Positions 1 to 8,520 of a DNA stretch of 64,000 bases are shown here, one piece after another (positions within the stretch are counted from its first letter, which is position 1; the number at the start of each line of letters is the position of its first letter). The position numbers and the translations under genes were made by a program. The notes under the pieces were generated by a model that was given only the letters and a program-made list of their open reading frames with translations, ran no database searches and had not been told where the DNA came from. The DNA comes from Bacteroidales bacterium (GTDB taxonomy: Bacteria > Bacteroidota > Bacteroidia > Bacteroidales > WCHB1-69), in contig JAGCCZ010000033.1 of the NCBI GenBank assembly GCA_017651425.1, forward strand, positions 17,540-81,539. Direction: 5' to 3'.

Positions 1-406
1 CGACGGTATGCGCGTCCGTGCCGGTGCTGGCACCCACGACCACGATCTTGCGACCGATATGCTCGCGGATAAATTGGTCGGTTTCCGGCATGGACCAGAC
101 CGTGGACTCCACCTTGGGCACATGGATGGTGGAATAGTCCACCGTGTGCGTGCAGGAGCCGTAGCAGTTCACGAAAGTGAACCCCTTGGTGAGTTCCTTA
201 TAGTAAACCACCTGCGGGTTGTCGAAGCCCATTTTCTTAAGCAGCTGTTTGGCCGCCTCGACGGCCTCGTCGCCACAAGGCACCGGCAGGGTGAAGCTCA
301 GTTGTGTCTTGCCATCGTTCATGGTGTCGCCGTACGGCTTCACACGAGTGAGATCTAAAGTCTGATCAAAATCCTTTTGATCCATTGAATACAGTCCGCC
401 ACTCAT
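1..406 (-). CDS. kamE: Lysine 5,6-aminomutase beta subunit, partial (3' end outside window)
   Basis: With KamD this forms the B12- and PLP-dependent enzyme that moves the terminal amino group of lysine during lysine fermentation. The first 135 residues are present. The ATG at 406 is followed by MSGGLYSMDQ, and the visible part ends in VVGASTGTDAHTV, the beginning of the cobalamin-binding Rossmann domain; DAH starts the DxHxxG motif that supplies the B12-ligating histidine. The window edge cuts the gene inside that motif. It lies downstream of the kamD homologue on the same strand, with one small gene between them. Start and family are clear from sequence; function is from the family. Confidence 0.9.
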   Translation of the reverse strand, partial: MSGGLYSMDQKDFDQTLDLTRVKPYGDTMNDGKTQLSFTLPVPCGDEAVEAAKQLLKKMGFDNPQVVYYKELTKGFTFVNCYGSCTHTVDYSTIHVPKVESTVWSMPETDQFIREHIGRKIVVVGASTGTDAHTV

Positions 407-452
407 TTTCTTGTTGATTTATTGATTTGTTGATTATTGGCTGTTGGCCTTT

Positions 453-478
453 TAATTTCTTAGTTTCTTAATTTCCTA
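453..478. repeat. Short low-complexity array between kamE and the upstream gene
   Basis: AT-rich direct repeats with the unit TTTCTTAA/TTTCTTAG fill most of the 75-bp gap. Similar AAGAAATT units occur at about 29225-29260. No coding potential is seen. Confidence 0.5.
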
Positions 479-481
479 AAA

Positions 482-1027
482 TCAGCTTTTCGCCCCAACG
501 AAATAATCCTCTTTGTCCTCAAAGAGAATATTGAAGGAGGTCATGCTGCCGTAGATGCGGGAGATATACTGCTGCAGGTTCACCTTCTCCTCGTCGGAAA
601 GGGAGTCGCTGCTGTTGATGTTCTGCTCCAACACGCGAAGTCGGTCGCGCATCATCACAATCTTGTGGAAGAAGGTCTCAATCGGCATCTCCTTGGGCTT
701 GAGTTCGGTATTGGCAGGTTGGAGGATCATCGTGCCGCCGACCCACTTGCGGCCGAGCGTCGCCTTGTACTCTATGCCGTTGTACTTGTTGAGGATGTGC
801 GTCAACACCTTCTCGAACTCCTTGAGGTTGAGCTTGGGTTGCGAGTCATCGGCCTCGACATTCTCGAGGACATCGAGTTGCACGCTCATCTTGGAGAATT
901 CAATCTCGCCGCCGCGCACAAAGATGATCTTATAGGTCAGCGCATTGTTCTGGCTGATGATGCCTTCTCCGTATTTCTCATGCCGCACACGGGTTCCGGC
1001 CGGCAGGTTATCAATTTCAGTGCTCAT
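482..1027 (-). CDS. Uncharacterised protein in lysine-fermentation cluster, tudor-like N-terminus
   Basis: A 181-aa protein without signal peptide or membrane segment. Residues about 8-45 (GTRVRHEKYGEGIISQ, then a beta-rich stretch) resemble the small tudor-like domain at the C-terminus of UvrD/PcrA helicases, where the pattern is VxHxxFGxGxV. The rest is mainly helical and charged. It sits between kamD and kamE on the same strand, 22 bp below kamD and 75 bp above kamE, so it is probably co-transcribed with the aminomutase. A role in assembly or repair of the cofactor enzyme is possible but is inferred from position only. Confidence 0.75.
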   Translation of the reverse strand: MSTEIDNLPAGTRVRHEKYGEGIISQNNALTYKIIFVRGGEIEFSKMSVQLDVLENVEADDSQPKLNLKEFEKVLTHILNKYNGIEYKATLGRKWVGGTMILQPANTELKPKEMPIETFFHKIVMMRDRLRVLEQNINSSDSLSDEEKVNLQQYISRIYGSMTSFNILFEDKEDYFVGAKS

Positions 1028-1049
1028 TATGGGAAGATTTTGTTTGAAA

Positions 1050-2606
1050 TTATTTTCTATCCTTCATCAACTGAATAAAGGGGTTGAAATAGTTGTCGCC
1101 CTTGGTGACGACACCGGCAAGTCCCTTGCCTCCGTTCATCGGACGCTTCACATCGCCGAAAGTGCCCTTCTCCAATGCGGTGAACAGTCCCTCGTCCACA
1201 ATCTGCTTCAGCAAGTCGATAGCCTTGTCGAGGACCTCCTTGGCGCGGGCGCGGCAGATGCCTCCCTCGCGGAATTCCATCTCCTCGCCGATGCTCTTCA
1301 TGTCATTGAAGATGTAACGGGCGTTTTCGATGGAGAGGTAACGGTCGCTCATGAAGGGGGTATGGATGGCTTCCGTGGGCATGCCTAACAACTGGATGCC
1401 CTGATGCGTCCAGATGCCGATCATATTGAAGAGGGCGTCCTGGATATGGCCCCTGAAGATGTTGCCCGTCATGAACTTTGTAGGCGGCATGTACTTGAGG
1501 GTAGCCTTTGGGAAGATCTCGCGGGTCATCTGAGCCTGCGCAAGCTCCAACAGGAAGCCGTTCTCGAGCATGGGATCCATCTCGAAGGCATGGCCGAGTC
1601 CCATCTGCTCCTCGGGCAGGGCTGCCAACAAGGCGAGTTGTTCGTTGATGAGGTCGGAGGCGAGCACCGTGTGGGCAGCCTCGACCGCATCGGCGGTGGT
1701 CAGGTAGTTGTCCTCACCGGTATTGATAATGACGCCGGCGTAGCCGTTGATGACTCTGGAGAAGTATTGGTCGATGAGGGTTCGCTGCGGGTTGATGTCG
1801 CGGAACAGGATGCCATAGAGGGCATCGTTCAGCATCACGTCAAGGCGTTCGAGCGCGCCCATGGCAGCGATTTCGGGCATGCACAGGCCTGAGCAGTAGT
1901 TGCAGAGGCGGATGTAACGTCCGACCTCCTCGCCCACTTCGTCGAGGGCCTTGCGCATGATGCGGAAGTTCTCCTGGGTGGCGAAAGTACCGCCGAAGCC
2001 TTCGGTGGTGGCACCGTAAGGCACGTAGTCGAGCAAGCTTTGGCCAGTGGTTCGGATCACGGCAATGACATCGGCACCTTGGCGGGCACCGGCCTGCGCC
2101 TGGACCACATCCTCGTAGATATTGCCCGTGGCAACGATAATGTAGAGATACGGCTTCGGACCCTCCCCGATAGTGGAGAGGTATTCGTTACGCTTGGCCA
2201 CATTGCCCTTGATGCGGGTAAGACACGCATCGATATAAGGCTGCACAGCCTGCTTGATCTCGTCGATGCCGTGCAAGGGCAGCGTTGTAAGGTCTAACTT
2301 GCCGTTCATCACATCCTCGGCAATCTGCTGGGGGTTCTTGTTCGTCTCCAAAATGGCATTGCCCATGAAATAGAGCATGCCCTGGTTAAGGACGCCTTTT
2401 TCCAGGAGGGAGTCCACCACCACATTGGGCAATGGGACGCCGTTCTCGTCCACTCCGTCGATACCGATAAGGCGGCAGAGCGTGCGCTCCACCGTCACCG
2501 TCGTATAGCCGTCCACGAACTCCTGCACCTGGTCGGCGATGTTTTTGGCCAGCTGCTTCGCCGCATCCACACGCGCGAAATCAAGACCTAACTTACTCTT
2601 ATTCAT
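1050..2606 (-). CDS. kamD: Lysine 5,6-aminomutase alpha subunit
   Basis: A 518-aa protein matching the PLP-binding, TIM-barrel alpha subunit of lysine 5,6-aminomutase along its full length (for example IIVATGNIYEDVVQAQAGA near residue 157 and YCSGLCMPEIAAMGALERLD near residue 237). With KamE it shifts the omega-amino group of beta-lysine or D-lysine in the pathway that ferments lysine to acetate and butyrate. It is the first gene of the visible minus-strand operon, followed by a 181-aa unknown and kamE. The start at 2606 follows a -7 promoter element at about 2675. The pathway indicates an anaerobe using amino acids. Confidence 0.93.
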   Translation of the reverse strand: MNKSKLGLDFARVDAAKQLAKNIADQVQEFVDGYTTVTVERTLCRLIGIDGVDENGVPLPNVVVDSLLEKGVLNQGMLYFMGNAILETNKNPQQIAEDVMNGKLDLTTLPLHGIDEIKQAVQPYIDACLTRIKGNVAKRNEYLSTIGEGPKPYLYIIVATGNIYEDVVQAQAGARQGADVIAVIRTTGQSLLDYVPYGATTEGFGGTFATQENFRIMRKALDEVGEEVGRYIRLCNYCSGLCMPEIAAMGALERLDVMLNDALYGILFRDINPQRTLIDQYFSRVINGYAGVIINTGEDNYLTTADAVEAAHTVLASDLINEQLALLAALPEEQMGLGHAFEMDPMLENGFLLELAQAQMTREIFPKATLKYMPPTKFMTGNIFRGHIQDALFNMIGIWTHQGIQLLGMPTEAIHTPFMSDRYLSIENARYIFNDMKSIGEEMEFREGGICRARAKEVLDKAIDLLKQIVDEGLFTALEKGTFGDVKRPMNGGKGLAGVVTKGDNYFNPFIQLMKDRK

Positions 2607-2671
2607 ATTTTTGAATTTAAATTATTCCATTAATAAACGGCACACGTCGCACCTGTGCCGCAAAAAACCTG

Positions 2672-2679
2672 CAAAAATA
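2672..2679 (-). promoter_or_regulatory. -7 promoter element for kamD
   Basis: The minus strand reads TATTTTTG, matching the Bacteroidota -7 consensus TAnnTTTG. It implies a transcript start near 2665 and a leader of about 58 nt. No convincing -33 TTTG is seen. Confidence 0.5.
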
Positions 2680-2719
2680 CAAAAAAATTTGGAATATCAT
2701 ATTTTCCTCTGTTATTCGC

Positions 2720-2743
2720 AGAGACGCGCCACGGCGCGTCTCT
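2720..2743. repeat. GC-rich palindromic repeat, copy 1
   Basis: Arms AGAGACGCGCC and GGCGCGTCTCT (11 bp, perfect) flank a 2-nt loop. A closely related palindrome lies at 36695-36722 inside the signal-peptide region of a FISUMP gene. The unit looks like a short dispersed REP/MITE-like element. Here it sits in the 215-bp intergenic gap between the divergent kamD and msrC promoters. Confidence 0.75.
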
Positions 2744-2765
2744 ACAAACGGTAATTTCATGTGTC

Positions 2766-2794
2766 TTTGTATATTCGAAATTTATGTACCTTTG
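2766..2794 (+). promoter_or_regulatory. Promoter of msrC-like gene
   Basis: A -33 TTTG at 2766-2769 and a -7 TACCTTTG at 2787-2794 are separated by 17 bp, a good match to the Bacteroidota sigma-ABfr type promoter. The start codon is 27 bp downstream. Confidence 0.7.
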
Positions 2795-2821
2795 CAGTTC
2801 TAAAAAGACAAAACCGCGCTT

Positions 2822-3277
2822 ATGTCAGAAAAGGATAAAAAATATGAATTGTTGCATCGGCAGATCCAATCTTTGGCAGAAGGAGAGACTGATGCCATCG
2901 CGCTCATGGCCAACATGGCCGCCGTCATCCACGAGACCTTTCACTTCTGGTGGACTGGTTTCTACCGAGTAGTGGGTGAAGAGTTGGTGCTCGGACCCTT
3001 CCAAGGGCCTCTGGCCTGCACCCGCATCACCCGCGGACGCGGTGTCTGCGGCACGTCCTGGCAAGAACGCCGCACCCTTGTGGTTCCCGACGTACACCAG
3101 TTCAAGGGGCACATTGCCTGCAGCAGTGCCTCACAAAGCGAAATTGTGGTGCCTGTTTTCAACGGCGAGGACGTGGTTGCCGTGCTCGACATCGACAGCG
3201 AGCGCCTCTCCACCTTCGATGAGACGGACAAGCACTGGTTAGAGAAGATTGTGACCTGCCTGGGCGATATCTGCTAA
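2822..3277 (+). CDS. msrC: Free methionine-(R)-sulfoxide reductase, GAF domain
   Basis: A 151-aa single GAF-domain protein that reduces free methionine-R-sulfoxide using thioredoxin-type reductant. The family signature is intact: the three conserved cysteines are at positions 66, 76 and 100 (GPLAC, GRGVCGTSW, GHIACSSASQSE), with PDVHQFKGH between them. The length matches the fRMsr/YebR family. Transcription is from its own promoter 27 bp upstream. The stop codon overlaps by 4 bp the convergent glycosyltransferase gene. The symbol follows E. coli fRMsr usage. Confidence 0.9.
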   Translation: MSEKDKKYELLHRQIQSLAEGETDAIALMANMAAVIHETFHFWWTGFYRVVGEELVLGPFQGPLACTRITRGRGVCGTSWQERRTLVVPDVHQFKGHIACSSASQSEIVVPVFNGEDVVAVLDIDSERLSTFDETDKHWLEKIVTCLGDIC

Positions 3278-4014
3278 CCAAAAATCCTGAATTTCCCCAA
3301 ATGCCATTTCTGCAGGCGATACTGCAGGGCCGTCCAAAGTACACCTAAGCCGTATTTCATGCTGCGACGGAAATTGATGGAGGAGGCCTCCTGGAAATAT
3401 TTCGTGGGGCAAGTGATCTCGGCGATTTCATAACCGGCATAGAAAATTTGCGCCAGCATCTGGTTGTCGAACACGAAATCGTCGGAATTCTCATGATAGC
3501 GGATGTTGCGGAGCACTTCAGCCGAAAAGGCACGGTAACCGGTGTGGTATTCCGAGAGTTTCTGGTGCATCAGCACATTCTGGAAGAGTGTAAGGCAGCG
3601 GTTGAAGAAATATTTGTAGCGGGGCATGCCGCCCTTGCGGGCACCCATGCCGAGGATACGGGAGCCTAACACCACTGGATAGACCTTGTTGACAATAACA
3701 TAACACATCGACTCTATGAGCATCGGGGTGTACTGATAGTCGGGATGGAGCATGACCACCACGTCGGCCCCAAGCTCGAGGGCTTTGTCATAGCACGTTT
3801 TCTGGTTGCCACCGTATCCCTTGTTGGACTCATGACGGATAATATGCCGGATGCCCAACTGATGTCCGACCTCAATAGTCTCGTCCGAGGAGTGGTCATC
3901 GACCAATATAACCTCGTCCACAATGTCGAAGGGGATCTCATCATAGGTTTGCCGCAACGTCCGCGCCGCATTATAGGCGGGAAGCACCACACATATCTTA
4001 CTGTTTTTCAGCAT
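3274..4014 (-). CDS. Glycosyltransferase family 2 (polyprenyl-phosphate sugar transferase type)
   Basis: A 246-aa GT-A fold enzyme without membrane segments. The N-terminal nucleotide-sugar binding region reads VVLPAYNAARTL and VILVDDHSSDE, and the acidic motif is HPDYQ near residue 95. The downstream pattern resembles dolichyl/undecaprenyl-phosphate mannosyl- or glucosyltransferases, which load a lipid carrier for cell-surface glycan work. A -7 element TATCTTTG lies at 4040-4047 on the minus strand. The neighbouring MBOAT/AlgJ pair on the other strand also suggests surface polysaccharide modification. The donor and acceptor cannot be told from sequence. Confidence 0.85.
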   Translation of the reverse strand: MLKNSKICVVLPAYNAARTLRQTYDEIPFDIVDEVILVDDHSSDETIEVGHQLGIRHIIRHESNKGYGGNQKTCYDKALELGADVVVMLHPDYQYTPMLIESMCYVIVNKVYPVVLGSRILGMGARKGGMPRYKYFFNRCLTLFQNVLMHQKLSEYHTGYRAFSAEVLRNIRYHENSDDFVFDNQMLAQIFYAGYEIAEITCPTKYFQEASSINFRRSMKYGLGVLWTALQYRLQKWHLGKFRIFG

Positions 4015-4039
4015 AGGAAGTCCAAATTATTGAAGCGCG

Positions 4040-4047
4040 CAAAGATA
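4040..4047 (-). promoter_or_regulatory. -7 promoter element for the glycosyltransferase
   Basis: The minus strand reads TATCTTTG, 26 bp upstream of the GT2 start codon. The -33 element is unclear. Confidence 0.5.
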
Positions 4048-4093
4048 CAAAAAACGCAACAGTCCGGACATCTGAAAGCTCAATGTTTTTTTG

Positions 4094-4101
4094 TAATTTT
4101 G
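4094..4101 (+). promoter_or_regulatory. -7 promoter element for the MBOAT operon
   Basis: TAATTTTG matches TAnnTTTG. Transcription would begin near 4108, which excludes the upstream in-frame ATG at 4083 and supports the ATG at 4122 as the start. Confidence 0.55.
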
Positions 4102-4121
4102 CCGCCTCAAAAAAAGCCCGG

Positions 4122-5537
4122 ATGGTTTTCAGCAGCATCGAATTCCTGTTCTATTTCCTGCCCGCAGCACTCATTCTCTACTATTTGGTGCCGCGCAAAG
4201 CCAAGAACGCCCTGCTGTTAGTGGTGTCGCTGCTGTTCTACGCATGGGGTGCGCCCACATTCATCCCGATATTCATCGTCTCCATGCTGTGCAATTTTTT
4301 CATCACGGGAAAAATGCACGCGACGACCGCCCGACGGCCGCGAAAGGGATGGCTTATCGTCTCGCTTGTCCTCAACATCGGCCTGTTAGCCTATTTCAAG
4401 TACATGAACTTCTTCATGGACAACGTCAACGGGCTGCTCCAGTGGGCCGGCCATGCTGCGGTGCAGTTCACCCGGGTGGCGTTGCCCATCGGCATCTCCT
4501 TTTTTACCTTCCAGTCCATCTCCTACGCCGTCGATGTCTATCGGAAGGTGTCGGAGCCGCTGAAGAAGTGGTATGACTACATGCTCTACATCGCGTTGTT
4601 CCCGCAGCTCATCGCGGGCCCCATCATTCGCTACAACACCATCGCGGAACAGTTGGTCAGCCGTGACATCACCGCCGAGGACCGGCTGGAAGGCATGTAC
4701 CGTTTCGCCATCGGGTTAGGAAAGAAGGTCCTCATCGCCAACACTCTGGCACTTGTGGCCGACGAGGTGTTCGCCATGGACTCCGGGACCTTGGGCACCG
4801 GCACAGCGTGGCTCGGCATCGTGGCCTACACATTTCAGATCTACTTCGACTTCTCCGGCTACTCCGACATGGCCATCGGCATCGGCCGGATGTTGGGGTT
4901 CCGTTTCTCCGAGAACTTCAACGCGCCCTACATCAGCCAGAGCATCACGGAGTTCTGGAGGCGCTGGCACATCACCCTCGGCGCCTTCATGAAGGACTAT
5001 CTCTACATCCCGCTCGGAGGGAACCGCGTCCCGCGAGCCCGCATGTACTTCAACCTCGGCATGGTGTTCCTCATCTCCGGCCTTTGGCACGGAGCCTCGT
5101 GGAATTTTGTGCTTTGGGGCGCCTTTCACGGGATCTTCCTAATCATGGACCGTATCTTCCTGCTGGACATCCTGAAGAAGACGGGGCGCATTCCCGCCAC
5201 CATCCTCACCTTCTTGGCCGTGGTGCTGGGATGGGTGATTTTCCGGGCTGACGACCTCCATGCCGCAGGGCAATACTACCAGACACTCTTCGCCTTTCGA
5301 GGCGGAGAAGGCATCACCCTGACGCCCCAATTCCTCACCTGCCTTGTCGCCGCCGCACTCTTCTCCTTCCTGCCGATACTCAAACCAATTGAACGTCTTC
5401 AGCATCTCGTCTTTGACGAGCACCACACCCGCACCTTCTCCATTGTTTTCTTCTTCATAGCCCTGTCGCTGTTATTCCTCTCCGTCGGTTCCTTAGCCGT
5501 GTCCGATTTCAACCCATTCATATATTTCAGATTCTGA
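4122..5537 (+). CDS. MBOAT family O-acyltransferase (AlgI-like)
   Basis: A 471-aa polytopic membrane protein of the AlgI/DltB/PatA type, which moves acyl groups across the membrane for O-acetylation of surface polymers. The family landmarks are present: FWRRWHITLGAFMKDYLYIP, and LWHGASWNFVLWGAFHG carrying the invariant histidine. About ten hydrophobic segments are visible. The start at 4122 (MVFSSIEFLFYF) is chosen because the earlier ATG precedes the -7 element. The stop codon overlaps the next start (TGATG), so it is translationally coupled to the AlgJ/AlgX-like partner. The polymer acetylated is unknown. Confidence 0.9.
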   Translation: MVFSSIEFLFYFLPAALILYYLVPRKAKNALLLVVSLLFYAWGAPTFIPIFIVSMLCNFFITGKMHATTARRPRKGWLIVSLVLNIGLLAYFKYMNFFMDNVNGLLQWAGHAAVQFTRVALPIGISFFTFQSISYAVDVYRKVSEPLKKWYDYMLYIALFPQLIAGPIIRYNTIAEQLVSRDITAEDRLEGMYRFAIGLGKKVLIANTLALVADEVFAMDSGTLGTGTAWLGIVAYTFQIYFDFSGYSDMAIGIGRMLGFRFSENFNAPYISQSITEFWRRWHITLGAFMKDYLYIPLGGNRVPRARMYFNLGMVFLISGLWHGASWNFVLWGAFHGIFLIMDRIFLLDILKKTGRIPATILTFLAVVLGWVIFRADDLHAAGQYYQTLFAFRGGEGITLTPQFLTCLVAAALFSFLPILKPIERLQHLVFDEHHTRTFSIVFFFIALSLLFLSVGSLAVSDFNPFIYFRF

Positions 5538-6877
5538 TGAAAGACAAAACGCTACATAACATCCTGTTCTGGTTGCTGATGGCATTCTTCTGCCTTCCGG
5601 CCTTGCAGCAGTGTGCCGGACTCTTTCACTTCAAGGAGTTGGAAGGTTTTGTCGCCACCGAGGAACCTGTCAAACTAAGCTGGAAGACACTGAAGGACGA
5701 CAGTTTCCAAAAGTATTGCGGACGACGGGCCAAAAACGGATTTGGATTCCGGGAATTTTACATCCGGACATACAATCAGCTGATGTACAGCTGTTTCAAC
5801 CAGTCCACCAACGACCACATCGTCATCGGCAAGAATGGGGAGTTGTTTTTGAGGCAATACACGGATGTCACCACGGGGAAAGCCCTGCGGGATGAGTTTG
5901 GCACCGTGGACAGCGCGCAACGCGCAGCCATATCCAATGTGCAGGAGACCAAGCGCTGGATGGACACGTTGCGGGCACGCGGCATCCAGCTTTTGGTGGT
6001 CTTGGCTCCCGACAAGCCGGCCATCTACCCCGAATATCTGCCTGACGACATGCAGCGTCTTGCCGCCGAAAACCCATTTTCGTTGCAGGAGACCTACGCG
6101 GAGCTGTATCGCCAATACGGCATCCCGCACATCCATTTCACGCCCATTTTCCAGGAATGGAAAAAAACGACACCTTATCCGCTCTACACCCGCTATGGCA
6201 CGCATTGGGCGCACTCCACCATTCCTGCCGTGACCGACACTATCCTGCGGAAAATGGAGGAGTTGTTGCAACGGCAGCTGCCGAGCGTCCAATACGTTGA
6301 CAGCAACCTCACCACTCGCTACCAGGCCAGCGACCGCGAGCTGGAAGGCCAGCTGAACCTTCTGTTCCCTCTCCGCCACCAGCGGCTTCCCATGCCGACA
6401 TTCGCCTTGAAGCCCGAGGGAAACGATGCCAAACCGAACTTGCTGGTGATTGGCGACAGCTATTTCACGCAATTGGAGGGTTCGCCCTTCATGGAGGCAT
6501 TCAACCGGGTGGATTACTGGAAATACAACAAACAAGCCTTCTCCACCGAAAGCACGCGAAGCGAGAAAGTGGTGTACATTGACCGATACAAGATACTGGA
6601 CGAAACCGACATCGTCGTTGTCATGTTCACTTCCATGTATGCCTACAAATACTTTTTCGGTTTTTTAGAGACCTTGGAGGAGACCCTGCAAGACGGACCT
6701 GATTACGACTGGATGCAGGAAGTCCGCAGCACCATACAGCGCATCAAGGCGGACCCGGTCTGGTACGAGTCGGTCAAGAGACAAGCCGAAGAACGGCAGA
6801 TCACGGTGGAGCAGAGTCTGCTCGACAATGCCAAGTATGTGTATGAGATGGAGCACCAGAAACTCAACGTCCCTTAA
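5537..6877 (+). CDS. AlgJ/AlgX-like SGNH-fold acetyltransferase partner
   Basis: A 446-aa protein with one N-terminal membrane anchor (about residues 8-27) and an extracytoplasmic domain. The SGNH/AlgX signature is visible: YGTHWAH near residue 222 gives the DHHW-like histidine region, and LLVIGDSYFTQ near residue 308 gives the GDS block with the nucleophilic serine. In alginate-type systems the MBOAT protein passes acetyl groups to such a protein, which places them on the polysaccharide. Coupling to the MBOAT gene by a 1-bp start/stop overlap supports that pairing. Confidence 0.85.
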   Translation: MKDKTLHNILFWLLMAFFCLPALQQCAGLFHFKELEGFVATEEPVKLSWKTLKDDSFQKYCGRRAKNGFGFREFYIRTYNQLMYSCFNQSTNDHIVIGKNGELFLRQYTDVTTGKALRDEFGTVDSAQRAAISNVQETKRWMDTLRARGIQLLVVLAPDKPAIYPEYLPDDMQRLAAENPFSLQETYAELYRQYGIPHIHFTPIFQEWKKTTPYPLYTRYGTHWAHSTIPAVTDTILRKMEELLQRQLPSVQYVDSNLTTRYQASDRELEGQLNLLFPLRHQRLPMPTFALKPEGNDAKPNLLVIGDSYFTQLEGSPFMEAFNRVDYWKYNKQAFSTESTRSEKVVYIDRYKILDETDIVVVMFTSMYAYKYFFGFLETLEETLQDGPDYDWMQEVRSTIQRIKADPVWYESVKRQAEERQITVEQSLLDNAKYVYEMEHQKLNVP

Positions 6878-6909
6878 TATGCCACCCCTGTGAATTATGG
6901 CATTTTTTG

Positions 6910-6917
6910 TATTTTTG
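6910..6917 (+). promoter_or_regulatory. -7 promoter element for rbfA
   Basis: TATTTTTG lies 23 bp before the chosen rbfA start. It favours the ATG at 6941 over the in-frame ATG at 6890. Confidence 0.55.
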
Positions 6918-6940
6918 CCGCCCTTAATCCCTATCAGAAC

Positions 6941-7276
6941 ATGAACTCAACAAGACAACAGAAAATCGCATCCCTGCTCCAAAAGGAGCTCGCCAATATC
7001 TTTTTGCAAGACAGCAAGAGCATCTACAACTGCATGATCACGGTCACCAAGGCCACCATCACGCCTGACCTCTCCATTGCGCGCGCCTACCTGAGCATCT
7101 ACATGGCCCCCGACAAGGACGCGGTCATCGCCGCCGTGCGTGCCAACACCAAGGACATCCGGTTCCGGCTGGGGCAGCGCGTCAAAAACCAGCTCCGCAT
7201 CGTTCCGCAACTCGAGTTCTTCATTGACGACACATTGGACTATATCGAGAACATCGACCGACTTCTTAAGCAATAA
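6941..7276 (+). CDS. rbfA: Ribosome-binding factor A
   Basis: A 111-aa protein with the RbfA pattern: N-terminal RQQKIASLLQKELANIF, central ITVTKATITPDLSIARAYLSI, and C-terminal PQLEFFIDDTLDYIENIDRLL. It is a 30S maturation factor. The start at 6941 (MNSTRQQK) gives the usual length and lies after the -7 element. Downstream there are only 5 bp before the LolC/E-like permease, and rbfA, permease, porZ and recO are closely packed on the plus strand. Confidence 0.93.
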   Translation: MNSTRQQKIASLLQKELANIFLQDSKSIYNCMITVTKATITPDLSIARAYLSIYMAPDKDAVIAAVRANTKDIRFRLGQRVKNQLRIVPQLEFFIDDTLDYIENIDRLLKQ

Positions 7277-7281
7277 CTGCA

Positions 7282-8520
7282 TTGGACACCTCCACGAACA
7301 AAACCGCCTTTTTCATCGCATTGAGGTATCTCTTCTCCAAAAAGAGGCACAATATCATCAATGTCATCTCCGCCGTGTCCGTTTTGGGCATCATGGTCAG
7401 CAGTGCGGCTTTGATTGTGGTATTGTCCGTGTTCAACGGCATGCAGAACCTGATCGGGAGCTGGTTCAACACCTTCAACCCTGATTTCGAGGTTACATTG
7501 GTGGAGGGCAAGTCCTTTGCCATCGATTCGTTCCCGTCCACCGAGGTGGCCGCCCTGCCCGGGGTGGCCGCCGTTCACGAGGTCGTCAGCGACCTCGTAC
7601 TCACCACCTACAATGAGAAACAGGAGTTGCTGCGTCTCAAGGGGGTGACGCCAGAGCATATCGGCAGCAACCACTTTGACAAGCTGCTGATCGACGGCAA
7701 TTTCGACTTGTACAGAGGCGAGCAGCCCTGCGCCGTACTTGGCACCGGCGCCGCAGGGAAACTTCTCATCCAGCTCAACCAATACGACCTGCTCAAACTT
7801 TACTACCCCAAACGCACCAAAAAGAACCTGGCCAATCCTGCGGATGCCTTCCGCACGCTGCATCTCTACCCTGCCGGAGTCTTTTGCACCAACACGGCAT
7901 ACGACCAGGAGATGGTCTTCTGCCCCATCGACTTCGCCCGCAATCTGATGGGATACCCCGGCGAGGTGACCTCCATGGAGATCCAGCTCAAGAAGAGCGG
8001 CGAATACAGCAAAATGCAGGACGACATCCAGCGCATTCTCGGGCCCAAGTATAAAGTTCAGAACAAATATCAGCAAGAAGAATCCCTGTTTCGGACCATG
8101 CAGTCCGAGAAGCTCGTCATCTATGTCATCCTCGCCTTCATCCTGTTGGTGGCCGCCTTCAACATCATCGGTTCCTTGGGCATGCTCATTCTCGAAAAGC
8201 AGCGCGACACCTCCGTACTGCGCAGTTTAGGGGCATCCAAGAAACTCGTCCGCCGCATTTTCCTGTTTGAGGGAATGGGGACATCCTTGGCTGGCGGGTT
8301 GGGAGGGCTCCTCCTCGGCACCATCATCTGTCTTCTGCAGCAGTGGTTTCACATCGTCAAGTTAGGTGGCGACGGCGGGAACTACATCATCCAATACTAC
8401 CCTGTCCAAATGCGCGCCATAGACTTTGCCATCGTCCTTTTAACCGTCCTGTCCATCAGTCTGCTGACATCCGTCATTCCCGCAAGAAAACTCCAAAAGA
8501 CCCTTCAAAGCATACCATAA
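7282..8520 (+). CDS. LolC/LolE-type ABC transporter permease (FtsX/MacB superfamily)
   Basis: A 412-aa inner-membrane permease of the lipoprotein-release type. It has an N-terminal membrane helix (about residues 28-50, with the typical FSKKRHNIINVISAVSVLGI before it), a large extracytoplasmic domain, and three C-terminal helices (about 275-400). The only sensible start is a TTG at 7282, five bases after rbfA; the family N-terminus begins just there and no in-frame ATG lies upstream before the rbfA stop. The stop overlaps the porZ start (TAATG). No ATPase gene is beside it. Confidence 0.88.
   Translation: MDTSTNKTAFFIALRYLFSKKRHNIINVISAVSVLGIMVSSAALIVVLSVFNGMQNLIGSWFNTFNPDFEVTLVEGKSFAIDSFPSTEVAALPGVAAVHEVVSDLVLTTYNEKQELLRLKGVTPEHIGSNHFDKLLIDGNFDLYRGEQPCAVLGTGAAGKLLIQLNQYDLLKLYYPKRTKKNLANPADAFRTLHLYPAGVFCTNTAYDQEMVFCPIDFARNLMGYPGEVTSMEIQLKKSGEYSKMQDDIQRILGPKYKVQNKYQQEESLFRTMQSEKLVIYVILAFILLVAAFNIIGSLGMLILEKQRDTSVLRSLGASKKLVRRIFLFEGMGTSLAGGLGGLLLGTIICLLQQWFHIVKLGGDGGNYIIQYYPVQMRAIDFAIVLLTVLSISLLTSVIPARKLQKTLQSIP

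Noticed and set aside
8..358. Plus-strand 116-codon frame at the left edge
   Set aside because: It is the shadow of kamE on the opposite strand; the minus-strand protein is clearly recognisable.
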